Source: Streptococcus suis
GTDB lineage: Bacteria; Bacillota; Bacilli; Lactobacillales; Streptococcaceae
Direction: 5' to 3'
Assembly (NCBI RefSeq): GCF_002964575.1
Contig: NZ_POQQ01000041.1
Span: forward strand, 1 to 64,000
Length of the DNA: 64,000 bases
A model generated the notes under the pieces. It searched no databases. It was given only the letters and a program-made list of their open reading frames with translations, and had not been told where the DNA came from. Below, piece after piece: positions 8,475 through 16,539 of the stretch (its first letter is position 1; each line of letters opens with the position of its first letter). Both the position numbers and the translations under genes were made by a program.

Positions 8475-9311
8475 TTATAAAATATTTTTGAGTGCATCGT
8501 CGATTATGTCAAGAGTTTCAGCAGACAAGGTTATATCTGTCAGCAAAGATTTCTTGTTAATTGGGTCCAATAGTCTTAATTTGCTGATTGTTGTTACTTG
8601 GTTCAAAAGAGCAATACTTCCCATTTTTAAATTTTTGATTTTGTTAATCAATTTTTCAAGATATTCTGATTGTGCAGTCATATCTCTGACGATTTTATCT
8701 ACCTCTTGTTGCTCAGAAGTCACATTGGATAGTTCGTTCTCGAAGTATTCTTCAAATCTTGGATTTAAATCCTCTGAAACTACCTGATCTTTTAATATTG
8801 ACTTGAGTTCGGCGATTTTCTGATCTATTTTTTCTTGCTTTTCTTCAAAAATAATCTTTTTTTCAGTGATTAACTTGATATTATTCTGCGCTTTCTGAAT
8901 AAGCAATCGATGGATTTCATTAGATAATGATAATTGGTAGTATTTAAGATTGTCTACATCTGTTGTCTCTTTTATTGAAGTAAGCGGAAGAATATGCAAG
9001 AGGGTGTTATTTCGTGAATCTTTCTTGTTTAACACAATGGCGTAGTGAATGCCGCCGTATTCGGTGCCAACATTGAAACCTAAATCTACGTAAACAATGC
9101 TACCGCGTTTAAAAGCGGGGATACTTCTAGGATTGAATTTCTTTTCCTGTTTCAAATATTTTGTCCAAGACTCAACCCATTGACTGATTTTGTCAGCTCG
9201 AGCATCATCCGGGTCACCATTCTTAGTCAAATGATGAAGATACTCCTCTAATTCTGTAATCGTTTGTGCGACATAAAGCGCAATTTCGTCATTTGTTCTG
9301 CCGCTAGCCAT
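8475..9311 (-). CDS. PemK/MazF-like protein with long coiled-coil extension
   Basis: A 278-residue protein. Residues about 68-125 (FKRGSIVYVDLGFNVGTEYG, then HYAIVLNKKD and LLHILPLTS) match the beta-barrel core of the PemK/MazF type II toxin family, which cut mRNA. Residues 130-240 are Lys/Glu-rich and predicted coiled coil, which MazF toxins (about 110 residues) lack. The N-terminal 60 residues are helical. No MazE/PemI-like antitoxin gene is adjacent; the neighbours are ImmA and the repressor. It is probably a lysogeny-module accessory, either a toxin or a catalytically inactive regulator. The ATG follows GAAAGGAGAAACAG. Confidence 0.65.
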   Translation of the reverse strand: MASGRTNDEIALYVAQTITELEEYLHHLTKNGDPDDARADKISQWVESWTKYLKQEKKFNPRSIPAFKRGSIVYVDLGFNVGTEYGGIHYAIVLNKKDSRNNTLLHILPLTSIKETTDVDNLKYYQLSLSNEIHRLLIQKAQNNIKLITEKKIIFEEKQEKIDQKIAELKSILKDQVVSEDLNPRFEEYFENELSNVTSEQQEVDKIVRDMTAQSEYLEKLINKIKNLKMGSIALLNQVTTISKLRLLDPINKKSLLTDITLSAETLDIIDDALKNIL

Positions 9312-9323
9312 CTGTTTCTCCTT

Positions 9324-9707
9324 TCAACCAACTAAATTTAAATACTCTTCCTTGATCATAGCTTCATCGGCTATGGTCTTTAATTTGTACTTTTCCATAA
9401 AGCGAACGTAATTAAATTCTCTGACATCGTCCATCAAGGCCAATTCTTCTTTGACCAGGTAATGGATCATATTCCTATCCGCTTGTAATTCATACTGTTC
9501 ACGTCTTCGGTCGTATTGTGCCGGGTCGTGATTTTCATGGCCCATTTCGTGGTAGATGACTTTCTTGTGTTGGATTTCATCCAAATAGGCGTCAACTGCA
9601 ATCATGTTCGCACGCTTGTTGTATATGCCTTTCTTGTCCGTATCTCTACCGTCAAAATAGACTAAATCAATGCCACGCTCTGCGCAGACTGATTCTGGTG
9701 TCATCAT
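9324..9707 (-). CDS. ImmA/IrrE-family metallo-endopeptidase
   Basis: A protein of about 127 residues with a zinc-protease motif HEMGH (KKVIYHEMGHENHD) and a downstream E-x-x-AD segment (YELQADRNM) that supplies the third ligand. ImmA-type proteases cleave the neighbouring phage repressor after DNA damage and so trigger induction. An in-frame TTG at 9713 exists, but ATG at 9707 lies a good distance from the AAGGAA inside the end of the repressor gene. It is co-transcribed with the repressor. Confidence 0.9.
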   Translation of the reverse strand: MMTPESVCAERGIDLVYFDGRDTDKKGIYNKRANMIAVDAYLDEIQHKKVIYHEMGHENHDPAQYDRRREQYELQADRNMIHYLVKEELALMDDVREFNYVRFMEKYKLKTIADEAMIKEEYLNLVG

Positions 9708-9713
9708 AGGCAA

Positions 9714-10094
9714 CTATTCCTTATCTCTGTTTTTCATGCGAGTTTCGAGGATAGAGGCAATGAGGTCGATATCCTCATCGTTGAGAGGCATGCCGTCATA
9801 AGACATGGACTCTGCTGCCATTTCCTTGAAGTCGATTGCGGGAGTGGGTTCCTTTGTGGGGGTGTCGCTAATTTTTCCATGAAGAATGTAGTCTGTGGAA
9901 GTATCTAGCATTTCAGCCAATAAAATTAGTTTTTTGCCAGTTGGCAAATTCACTCCGCTCTCCCATTTTGAAATTGTGCTTTGAGATTTGTAACCAAGTT
10001 GATTAGCTATGTCTAATTGCTCGAACCCTCTCATTTCTCTCAGCTCTCTAATTCTTTGCCCTACTTCAGGGTATTTTATCTTTGCATCAGCCAT
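9714..10094 (-). CDS. CI-like XRE-family phage repressor
   Basis: A 126-residue protein (start MADAKIKYP). An HTH_XRE domain (about 10-65) contains QLDIANQLGYKSQSTISKWE. The C-terminal half is short and has no LexA-type peptidase Ser/Lys pair, so cleavage would rely on ImmA next door. A longer frame to 10298 exists, but it runs over the promoter and operators; the AGAGG ribosome site precedes the ATG at 10094. It is expected to repress the rightward Cro promoter and maintain lysogeny. Confidence 0.88.
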   Translation of the reverse strand: MADAKIKYPEVGQRIRELREMRGFEQLDIANQLGYKSQSTISKWESGVNLPTGKKLILLAEMLDTSTDYILHGKISDTPTKEPTPAIDFKEMAAESMSYDGMPLNDEDIDLIASILETRMKNRDKE

Positions 10095-10121
10095 GGTTTT
10101 TACCTCTCTATTCATAGGTAT

Positions 10122-10150
10122 ATTATAAGTAAAAAGTGATTTAATATCAA
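10122..10150 (-). promoter_or_regulatory. Repressor promoter (leftward)
   Basis: On the minus strand TTGATA (10145-10150) and TATAAT (10122-10127) are 17 bases apart. One operator copy (10136-10150) covers its -35 region, so the repressor may control its own synthesis. Confidence 0.7.
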
Positions 10151-10262
10151 GTGATTTTGTGCAAATATCAAAAAAAGATGAAAAAAAATCAAAAAAACGC
10201 TTGACAGATGATTTATAATCATGTATCATATAGTCAAAGTCAAGGAAATGACTTAAAATCAT
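10136..10262. promoter_or_regulatory. Three 15-bp operator copies in the genetic switch
   Basis: The best copy is ATGATTTATAATCAT at 10208-10222, symmetric apart from its central three bases and lying in the spacer of the rightward promoter. The second is ATGACTTAAAATCAT at 10248-10262 (2 differences), downstream of that promoter. The third is GTGATTTAATATCAA at 10136-10150 (4 differences), on the -35 of the leftward promoter. The arrangement resembles a three-site CI/Cro operator. A fourth copy lies beyond cro. Confidence 0.6.
10201..10229 (+). promoter_or_regulatory. Rightward early (Cro) promoter
   Basis: TTGACA (10201-10206), 17-base spacer, TATCAT (10224-10229) with TG just upstream. 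The spacer holds the most symmetric operator, so bound repressor would block it. Confidence 0.75.
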
Positions 10263-10278
10263 GTGAAAGGAGAACTGA

Positions 10279-10479
10279 ATGGCAAAACCAAAAATCACAA
10301 TTGCAGAACTTCGTGCAAAGAATAATAAGATGAGCCAAAAAGAACTTGCTTCAAAAATCGGTGTTGCTTATCAAACAATTGGAGCATGGGAAGATGACAT
10401 TACAGTCATTAAAGGCGATAATCTATTAAAATTGTGCGAATTCTTTGAAGTAAGTTCGTCTGATTTACTTGGACGTTAA
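10279..10479 (+). CDS. Cro-like XRE-family regulator
   Basis: A 66-residue protein that is one HTH_XRE domain (MSQKELASKIGVAYQTIGAWE, about residues 19-40). It is the first gene rightward of the switch, divergent from the CI-like repressor, behind GAAAGGAGAAC. It is expected to bind the same operators and favour lytic growth. Confidence 0.85.
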   Translation: MAKPKITIAELRAKNNKMSQKELASKIGVAYQTIGAWEDDITVIKGDNLLKLCEFFEVSSSDLLGR

Positions 10480-10494
10480 TTTTTTAAAACATAC

Positions 10495-10509
10495 ATGATT
10501 TTTTATCAT
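10495..10509. promoter_or_regulatory. Fourth operator-like palindrome after cro
   Basis: ATGATTTTTTATCAT differs from the best switch operator by two bases and lies in a larger palindrome TACATGAT-TTTTT-ATCATGTA. It is 15 bases after the cro stop. It could be a distal operator or a weak terminator; there is no downstream T-run, so I favour the operator. Confidence 0.45.
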
Positions 10510-10549
10510 GTAGGAACTACCCAACTAACAAACTAGAAAGGAGAAGGGG

Positions 10550-10876
10550 ATGGATGAAAACTTGCTAGGGATTCCATGCGGACACAATCCAGTTGTTTTA
10601 GGTAGTGTGGTCGACGGGAATACCAAAATTTTCGGAGAAATCGTGACTGTGTTTAGTGGCGATATTATCTTTGGAAATCTGACAAAACTAGATGTGCAGA
10701 CGGAATGCGATAATGTCAGATTATCAGATTTGTACGAAAAGTATAAAGATGATATCCTACCAAACGATAGTTTATATGTCGTTGTCACTAATGGCTTATC
10801 TGGAACTATTTACGATTGCGGACATATCAAACGTGGGATATGGCATATATTTGCAAAGACTGCAGGCTATGCCTAG
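10550..10876 (+). CDS. Phage protein of unknown function (108 aa)
   Basis: I do not recognise this protein. It has a Cys at 10 (GIPCGH), hydrophobic beta-like stretches (VVLGSVVDGNTKIFGEIVTV) and ends DCGHIKRGIWHIFAKTAGYA. No signal peptide or HTH is seen. The ATG follows AAAGGAGAAGGGG. It sits in the rightward early operon after cro. Confidence 0.65.
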   Translation: MDENLLGIPCGHNPVVLGSVVDGNTKIFGEIVTVFSGDIIFGNLTKLDVQTECDNVRLSDLYEKYKDDILPNDSLYVVVTNGLSGTIYDCGHIKRGIWHIFAKTAGYA

Positions 10877-10949
10877 CACGCAAAAAAACTACTGCGGGAA
10901 CAGTGGCTTACAAAAATATTCACTTAAATTATAACATAGGAGGTCTATT

Positions 10950-11204
10950 ATGGACAAGATATTTGTTGACTTGTCCGACTGGATAAAATCGATAATAAGA
11001 GACGTTGTAAACGAGATTTTACTAGAAAAGGACAACGACGACGGTTTCCCAGAAATGATGAACCGAAAGGATTGCATCAGATTTCTAAAGGTTGACGGGA
11101 CCGTCTTTGATAAATACAGAAAATTACCAAATTTCCCTAAAGAACAAGAGGGAACAAAATGGAAAAAAAGAGCCATTAAAATTTGGCTTAGCGAAAAAGA
11201 CTAA
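10950..11204 (+). CDS. Excisionase/DUF771-like DNA-binding protein
   Basis: An 84-residue protein with a C-terminal winged-HTH-like stretch: MMNRKDCIRFLKVDGTVFDK, then KWKKRAIKIWL. This resembles small phage excisionase or DUF771 proteins, which bind early phage DNA. It is behind a TAGGAGG ribosome site. The exact family is uncertain; the role could be excision or early regulation. Confidence 0.55.
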   Translation: MDKIFVDLSDWIKSIIRDVVNEILLEKDNDDGFPEMMNRKDCIRFLKVDGTVFDKYRKLPNFPKEQEGTKWKKRAIKIWLSEKD

Positions 11205-11244
11205 AAGACCAATCTGGACAAGGTCTGAAACGAGGAAATAATTT

Positions 11245-11493
11245 ATGACAGAAGCATTATTATCATTATCAATTTTCGCCCTGCCGATGTTGGCAGCAGG
11301 CATTGTGGAACAGAGGAAACTGGAAAGACAACGGATGCGTGAAGAGTTCGAAGAAATTCGTCGCAGAGACTACCTGTACGGCTTTAAGGCAGGTATGGGG
11401 TATCAGAGTACCTGCAACACAGAAACGGTTCGTAACGGGCTAAAGAGAAATGCCCAGCAAGTGGATAAGGAGATGGCACGGTATGCAGGATAA
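11245..11493 (+). CDS. Small early phage protein (82 aa)
   Basis: Not recognised. A short hydrophobic N-terminus (LLSLSIFALPMLAAGIV, one possible membrane helix) is followed by a charged helix (QRKLERQRMREEFEEIRRRD). It overlaps the next ORF by 11 bases. A 20-bp repeat shared with the integrase upstream region lies at 11205-11224, just before it. Confidence 0.55.
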   Translation: MTEALLSLSIFALPMLAAGIVEQRKLERQRMREEFEEIRRRDYLYGFKAGMGYQSTCNTETVRNGLKRNAQQVDKEMARYAG

Positions 11494-11635
11494 TCACACA
11501 ACAGTTGAAATCAGTGTTGAAGAATATGTTCAACTACGGAATAAGGTAAACGACTTGCAGACAGAAAATCGGTTCTTGAGAACGATTGTAGATTCTGTGG
11601 CGGTTGTGATGAAAAATAGTGGGATTTGTAAGTAG
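11483..11635 (+). CDS. Small coiled-coil phage protein (50 aa)
   Basis: MQDNHTTVEISVEEYVQL followed by a short coiled coil (RNKVNDLQTENRFL). The ATG at 11483 lies within the end of the previous gene behind GGAGATGG; a longer frame from 11450 has no ribosome site. Function unknown. Confidence 0.5.
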   Translation: MQDNHTTVEISVEEYVQLRNKVNDLQTENRFLRTIVDSVAVVMKNSGICK

Positions 11636-11647
11636 AAAGGAAATCAA

Positions 11648-11872
11648 ATGGAAGTAAAGAAAGAAACTAAGACAACCTATCATCATGTACGTTGCAGCAA
11701 GGAAGCCTACGACCAAATCGTAGAAATTGCCAACGAATGTGATTTGACTATCGCAACGGTATCAACATCGCTATTGCTATATGCGTTGAATCATGCTGAG
11801 GTTATCAGCACAGAAAAAGTCGTCAAAGAAAGTCGTTTAATTATCGGAGGAAGCTATGACAGTAACAATTAA
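11648..11872 (+). CDS. Small phage protein, possible ribbon-helix-helix type (74 aa)
   Basis: It is behind AGAAAGGAAATCAA. The sequence KTTYHHVRCSKEAYDQIVEI then ANECDLTIATVSTSLLLYAL has a strand-helix-helix look, as in small antitoxin-like or RHH proteins, but I cannot place it in a family. It overlaps the SMC-like ATPase by 17 bases. Confidence 0.5.
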   Translation: MEVKKETKTTYHHVRCSKEAYDQIVEIANECDLTIATVSTSLLLYALNHAEVISTEKVVKESRLIIGGSYDSNN

Positions 11873-13157
11873 TAGGCTCGAAATAGAAAATGTCAAGCGT
11901 ATCAAGGCGGTCAAAATCGAGCCGTCTGCAACAGGTTTGACAATCGTCGGCGGGAATAATAACCAGGGTAAGACAAGTGTGCTAGATGCAATTGCTTGGG
12001 CTCTGGGTGGTAATAAGTACAAGCCTAGTCAAGCTCAGCGTGAGGGCTCACAGGTACCACCAACGCTTAAAATCGTGATGTCTAATGGTTTGATTGTTGA
12101 GCGCAAGGGGAAGAATGCCAGTCTAAAGGTCATTGATCCAAATGGTCAGAAAGGCGGTCAGCAGCTGCTGGATAGCTTTGTGGAAGAACTCGCTATCAAT
12201 CTGCCTAAGTTTATGGACAGTACACCAAAAGAGAAAGCTGAAACGCTTTTGCAGATTATCGGTGTTGGCAACCAACTGGCAGAGTTGGAACTCAAGGAAA
12301 AAGAGCTCTATAATAACCGTCACGCTATCGGCGTGATTGCTGACCAGAAGGAGAAGTTTGCCAAGGAACAGGAATACTATCCAGAAGCACCGAAAGAGTT
12401 AATTAGTATCGCAGACCTCATCCAGCAACAACAAGCAATCTTAGCCAAGAATGGCGAGAATGCTCGGAAGCGTCAAAATGTAGCCACTATCAAAATGCAA
12501 TATGAAAACGCTGAGTCTGCTGTGGACCGATTGAAACAGGAGCTGGCCAAAGCGATTGATGAACGTGATAAGTACAAGCAGGACTTGGCTATCGCGCAAA
12601 AAGATGCGATTGAGCTACACGATGAATCAACTGCTGAAATTGAAGCGAATATCCAGCAGATTGATGATATTAACCGCAAGGTTCGAGCAAATCTTGATAA
12701 AGAAAAAGCCGAGGAAGATGCTAAAGAAATTCGTCAGAAGTACAATGCCTTGTCAGTCGAAATCGAAGATGTTCGCAAGCAGAAGCGTGATTTGCTGACC
12801 AATGCAGACTTGCCGTTGGAAGGTCTGTCAGTTGATGACGGTGAATTGCTCTATCTTGGTCAGCGCTGGGACAACATGAGTGGTAGCCAACAACTGCAAG
12901 TTGCCACTGCTATTGTCCGCAAACTCAAGCCAGAATGTGGTTTTGTGCTCATCGACAAGTTGGAGCAAATGGACCAAGTCACGCTGCAGGAGTTTGGCGA
13001 ATGGCTGAAACGTGAAGGTCTACAAGCCATCGCAACACGAGTATCTACTGGTGATGAGTGTTCGATAATAATCACCGATGGATATTCCGAAGAAAATCCA
13101 AACCATGAATCTAATAAAAATACAACTACCAAACCTTCTTGGGAAGGTGGATTTTAA
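11856..13157 (+). CDS. SMC/Rad50-like AAA ATPase (phage recombination)
   Basis: A 433-residue ATPase. N-terminal RLEIENVKRIKAVKIEP and Walker A GGNNNQGKTSVLDAIAWALGG (about 30-50) are typical of the SMC/RecF/SbcC class. Long coiled coil spans about 150-330. The C-terminal part holds an ABC-like MSGSQQLQVATAIV signature and Walker B CGFVLIDKLEQMD. In siphophages such genes precede a Sak4-like annealing ATPase, as here, and act in DNA recombination or end processing. The C-terminal residues overlap the HNH gene in TAATG. Confidence 0.8.
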   Translation: MTVTINRLEIENVKRIKAVKIEPSATGLTIVGGNNNQGKTSVLDAIAWALGGNKYKPSQAQREGSQVPPTLKIVMSNGLIVERKGKNASLKVIDPNGQKGGQQLLDSFVEELAINLPKFMDSTPKEKAETLLQIIGVGNQLAELELKEKELYNNRHAIGVIADQKEKFAKEQEYYPEAPKELISIADLIQQQQAILAKNGENARKRQNVATIKMQYENAESAVDRLKQELAKAIDERDKYKQDLAIAQKDAIELHDESTAEIEANIQQIDDINRKVRANLDKEKAEEDAKEIRQKYNALSVEIEDVRKQKRDLLTNADLPLEGLSVDDGELLYLGQRWDNMSGSQQLQVATAIVRKLKPECGFVLIDKLEQMDQVTLQEFGEWLKREGLQAIATRVSTGDECSIIITDGYSEENPNHESNKNTTTKPSWEGGF

Positions 13158-13654
13158 TGGGACAATTTATTGATATTACAGGGCATAGATTCGGTGAATT
13201 AACTGTAGTAGAGCGGTCTCAATATACAGGGAGAGAAGTGTTTTGGAAATGTCGGTGCGATTGTGGCAGAGAAATCATTACTAGAGGGTCATCTCTTAGG
13301 AATGGTTCATCAACAACCTGTGGTTGTTCTAGAGTAAGACACGCAAAAACAGGTAATGCAAAGCGTACTCATGGTTTTACTGGAGAGCGACTGTACAGAG
13401 TATGGATGGGCATGAAACAAAGGTGCTATCTAAAAACACATAATCGGTATGCGAATTATGGTGGAAGAGGTATCACAGTTTGCGCGGAATGGAAAGATTA
13501 TTTGAACTTTAGAAAATGGGCGTTTGCTAATGGATATGATCCAAATACTCCGAGAGGGAGTTGTACTATCGATCGTATAGATGTTGACGGAAATTACGAA
13601 CCGTCAAATTGCAGATGGGTAGACTCAAAAATTCAAGCGAAAAATAGGAGGTAA
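13157..13654 (+). CDS. HNH-type (AP2-like) homing endonuclease
   Basis: A 165-residue protein. The N-terminal zinc-ribbon-like half has paired Cys (WKCRCDCGREI, TTCGC). The second half, with LYRVWMGMKQRC, NYGGRGITVC, EWKDYLNFRKWA and CTIDRIDVDGNYEPSNCRWV, is the hallmark of phage free-standing HNH/homing nucleases. It separates the SMC-like ATPase from its usual partner, the Sak4-like ATPase, so it looks like an inserted selfish gene. Its start overlaps the upstream stop. Confidence 0.8.
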   Translation: MGQFIDITGHRFGELTVVERSQYTGREVFWKCRCDCGREIITRGSSLRNGSSTTCGCSRVRHAKTGNAKRTHGFTGERLYRVWMGMKQRCYLKTHNRYANYGGRGITVCAEWKDYLNFRKWAFANGYDPNTPRGSCTIDRIDVDGNYEPSNCRWVDSKIQAKNRR

Positions 13655-13657
13655 AAA

Positions 13658-14745
13658 ATGCAAATTACAAAAGGTAAACGGGCACGGGCTCAACGTGTGG
13701 TCATCTATGGTCCAGAGGGGATTGGCAAGTCTAGTCTAGCAGCTCAATTTCCCAATCCGCTCTTTATTGACACAGAAGGCTCTACGGATAACATGGATGT
13801 GGCACGGGCTGACAAGCCGACAAGCTGGACCATGCTAATGAATCATATCGCATTTGTCAAGGCCAATCCGACAATCTGTCAGACCTTGGTCATTGACACG
13901 ATTGACTGGGCAGAAGCCTTGGCATTGAAATACATCTGCGCTCAACACGGCAAAAGCGGTATCGAAGACTTTGGTTGGGGTGCAGGATACACCTATCTCA
14001 TTGAAGAAATTGGACGGCTATTGGATAGACTGCAGGAGCTTGTGGAGCTTGGTATCAACGTGGTGCTAACTGCTCATGCCCAGGTAAAGAAATTTACCAA
14101 GCCAGATGAAAATTAGGTGGCTATGACCGTTACGAGCTCAAGTTGAGCAACAAGAAAACGGAAACCAACGTATCTGCCAAGGTCAAGGAATGGGCTGATA
14201 TGGTCCTTTTCCTCAATTACAAAACATTCATCGTAACTGATGAGAAGACCAAGAAGCAGAAGGCACAGGGTGGTCAACGTGTCATGCAGACAACGCACTC
14301 GCCAAGCTGGGACGCCAAGAACCGTCATAACTTGCCGGAAGAACTGCCTATGGACTTTGCTGGGATTGCGCACATCTTTTCGACACAAACGCAAGCACAG
14401 CCAGCTCCAGTACAAGAACAACCTGCACATGAACCCGCGCACGCAGTACAAGAACAGGTTCAAGAAGTGGTACCTACACAGCCAACTCAGTCAACACCGA
14501 CATCAGACATCAGTCTGCTAATCCCACAAAGTCTACGTGATTTGATGATTGGTAGTAAGGTCACGCAAGATGAGGTTTTGCAGGCTACCTATGTCAACGG
14601 TATCTATCCGCTGGGGACACAGGTTGAAGCGATAGATGCAGGTTATTGGGAATATATGGTAACTGTCTGGGATAAGGTGCTGAATGTTATTAACACAAAA
14701 GTACGGACTAATCCAGAGATGCCCTTTACAGTCGAAGGTAACTAG
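13658..14745 (+). pseudogene. Sak4-like RecA-fold ATPase split by a frameshift
   Basis: The first part (13658-14116) has Walker A YGPEGIGKSSLAAQF and Walker B LVIDTIDW. It ends at TAG 14114-14116 after TKPDEN. The other frame resumes at 14116 with GGYDRYELKLSNK and KVKEWADMVLFLNY, which is the continuation of the same domain in related phage proteins. Removing two bases (the TA at 14114-14115) restores one ORF of about 361 residues, ending with a Pro/Gln-rich linker and a C-terminal domain. These ATPases assist single-strand annealing recombination. The cause may be a real mutation, sequencing error, or -1 frameshifting; no classical slippery heptamer is present. Confidence 0.7.
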
Positions 14746-14792
14746 ATTCAGACCATTTTGGGTCTTAGAAATGATAGCGAGGTTAAAGCTAA

Positions 14793-15212
14793 ATGGATAA
14801 AACAATTAAGTTGGACTTATCCGCTCTCGGTGAGGGTGGATTACAGGAAAAGGTTGATAAGGAATTGGAGAAAGTCTTCGACAATATCCTTGATCCAAAT
14901 ACTGATAGCAAGGTTGCTCGTAAGCTAGTCATCACGCTAACCATGAAAGCTGATGACAGTCGAGAAGTGGTCAGCACAAGCATGGATGTTAAATCCACGC
15001 TTGCACCACAAACAGGTGTCGCTACTACAGTACTTGTCGGCAAGAAAGACGGCAAGACTTATGCGAACGAGCTTAAGAGTAACATGCCTGGTCAAATGTA
15101 TTTTGACGATAAGGCACAGCTTCGCACAGATACTGGACAACCAGTAGAAGAAATCGAAAAAGGTATCAATGAAGATGTGATTGATTTTAACAAAAAGAAA
15201 GTAGGTAACTAA
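14793..15212 (+). CDS. Phage early protein of unknown function (139 aa)
   Basis: Not recognised. It has a helical N-terminal part with LSALGEGGLQEKVDKELEKV, followed by beta-rich ARKLVITLTMKADDSR and STSMDVKSTLAPQTGV. It lies between the Sak4-like ATPase and the DUF2303-like gene, a position common for small recombination or replication accessories. Confidence 0.6.
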   Translation: MDKTIKLDLSALGEGGLQEKVDKELEKVFDNILDPNTDSKVARKLVITLTMKADDSREVVSTSMDVKSTLAPQTGVATTVLVGKKDGKTYANELKSNMPGQMYFDDKAQLRTDTGQPVEEIEKGINEDVIDFNKKKVGN

Positions 15213-15213
15213 A

Positions 15214-15948
15214 ATGACGGAAAATATAAAAGATGCGTTGGAATATGCGGTTGAATTAGCAAACAAAGAAGAAAAGATTATTGCTGCAGGCAATGGTAAG
15301 CTCTATTATGACGGAAATGTGCACTCTTTGAGAGAGCTAGATGCTAGACCAATTCCACCTCGGCTTTATCTTAATACCTTAGATAGTCTAGTAGATTATT
15401 TGAAGACTGATTTGGATCAGCTAGGAAACAAACGTGTATTGGTTGTTGTTGAAAGTCCAAAAGAAGTAACTGTTTACGAAGAACTGGATAAAGACGCTAA
15501 TCGTGCGACATTGGTCGAAGTTAGGTCAATGACGCCAGACATCCATTTTGGACGATATGAAGAAGCATCTGACTTTAACATCATGCTGCAGTCTCGATTT
15601 GTAGACGCTGAAGACCGTGGCACAGTCCTTGAATTTGCTAGTGCTTTGAAGATTGACAATGGTACAGAAATCGTTGATAACGGTGTGAGCCAAACTGCAA
15701 CTATCAAGACGGGTGTAGCAAGCCTTGGTCAAGCCAAAGCACCAAACCCTGTTACTTTGCGACCATATCGGACATTTGCAGAGGTGGAACAACCTGCTAG
15801 CCAGTTTATCTATCGCATCGACAAAGCAGGCTACATGGCCTTGTTTGAAGCTGATGGTGGCAAATGGAAACTGGATGCAATTAATAACATTGCTACTTAC
15901 TTAAAATCTAAACTTGGCGAACAAGCCAACATCACAATCTTAGCTTAA
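15214..15948 (+). CDS. DUF2303-like phage protein (244 aa)
   Basis: A 244-residue soluble protein with RLYLNTLDSLVDYLK, LVVVESPKEVTVYEEL and a C-terminal FIYRIDKAGYMALFEADGGKW. This resembles the DUF2303 (YfdQ) family found beside phage recombination genes; function unproven. It starts two bases after the previous stop. Confidence 0.6.
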   Translation: MTENIKDALEYAVELANKEEKIIAAGNGKLYYDGNVHSLRELDARPIPPRLYLNTLDSLVDYLKTDLDQLGNKRVLVVVESPKEVTVYEELDKDANRATLVEVRSMTPDIHFGRYEEASDFNIMLQSRFVDAEDRGTVLEFASALKIDNGTEIVDNGVSQTATIKTGVASLGQAKAPNPVTLRPYRTFAEVEQPASQFIYRIDKAGYMALFEADGGKWKLDAINNIATYLKSKLGEQANITILA

Positions 15949-15966
15949 TTAAAGGAGAATATCAGA

Positions 15967-16530
15967 ATGACACAACAATACAATCAACCAGAACGCGAAC
16001 TTGGATGGGAAGATGAAATTACCTTGGATGGTGGCGGATTCGTCACACTTACTCCAGGCGATTATCAATTTACGGTGACGGGTATCGAACGAACCCGTCA
16101 CACGCCTAATCCTCAAAATCCAGGAAAGCTACCTGCATGTAACAAAGCAGTTGTATCTATCGAGATTGAAACTGCAGAAGGCACAGCACAACTGAAACAC
16201 AATCTGTTCTTGCACACTTCAACAGAGGGGATGTTATCAGCATTCTTCGGTGCGATTGGCCAGAAGAAACATGGTGAGCCATCGCGCATGAACTGGAACA
16301 TTATTGGTGCTAAAGGTGTTTGTAGCGTTAACAAACGCAAGGGGACTGGTAAATATGCTGACCAGGAATTTGACAATATCAAGTCTATGATCTATGCAGA
16401 TGATGTTGATTGGTCTAAAGTGCTAAATGCTGGCCAGCCGACACAACCTGCTTATCAACAACCACAGGCACAGTACCAACAACCAACACAGCCGACACAA
16501 CCAGCTCAAGGTGGCTTTACAGGATTTTAG
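15967..16530 (+). CDS. DUF669 protein (SSB-like)
   Basis: A 187-residue protein with the DUF669 core (TLTPGDYQFTVTGIERTRHT, VSIEIETAEG, MLSAFFGAIG, WNIIGAKGVCSV). The Gln/Pro/Thr-rich tail (PTQPAYQQPQAQYQQPTQPT) ending GGFTGF recalls the flexible tail of SSBs. Family members act in phage replication, probably binding single-stranded DNA. It is behind AAAGGAGAAT and directly upstream of the helicase. Confidence 0.8.
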   Translation: MTQQYNQPERELGWEDEITLDGGGFVTLTPGDYQFTVTGIERTRHTPNPQNPGKLPACNKAVVSIEIETAEGTAQLKHNLFLHTSTEGMLSAFFGAIGQKKHGEPSRMNWNIIGAKGVCSVNKRKGTGKYADQEFDNIKSMIYADDVDWSKVLNAGQPTQPAYQQPQAQYQQPTQPTQPAQGGFTGF

Positions 16531-16539
16531 GAGGTGTAG

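Noticed and set aside
8475-9713. Complete type II toxin-antitoxin pair with the PemK-like gene
   Set aside because: The upstream neighbour is an ImmA-type HEMGH protease, not a MazE/PemI-like antitoxin.
9714-10298. 194-residue form of the CI-like repressor
   Set aside because: The longer frame covers both switch promoters and three operators; AGAGG directs the start at 10094.
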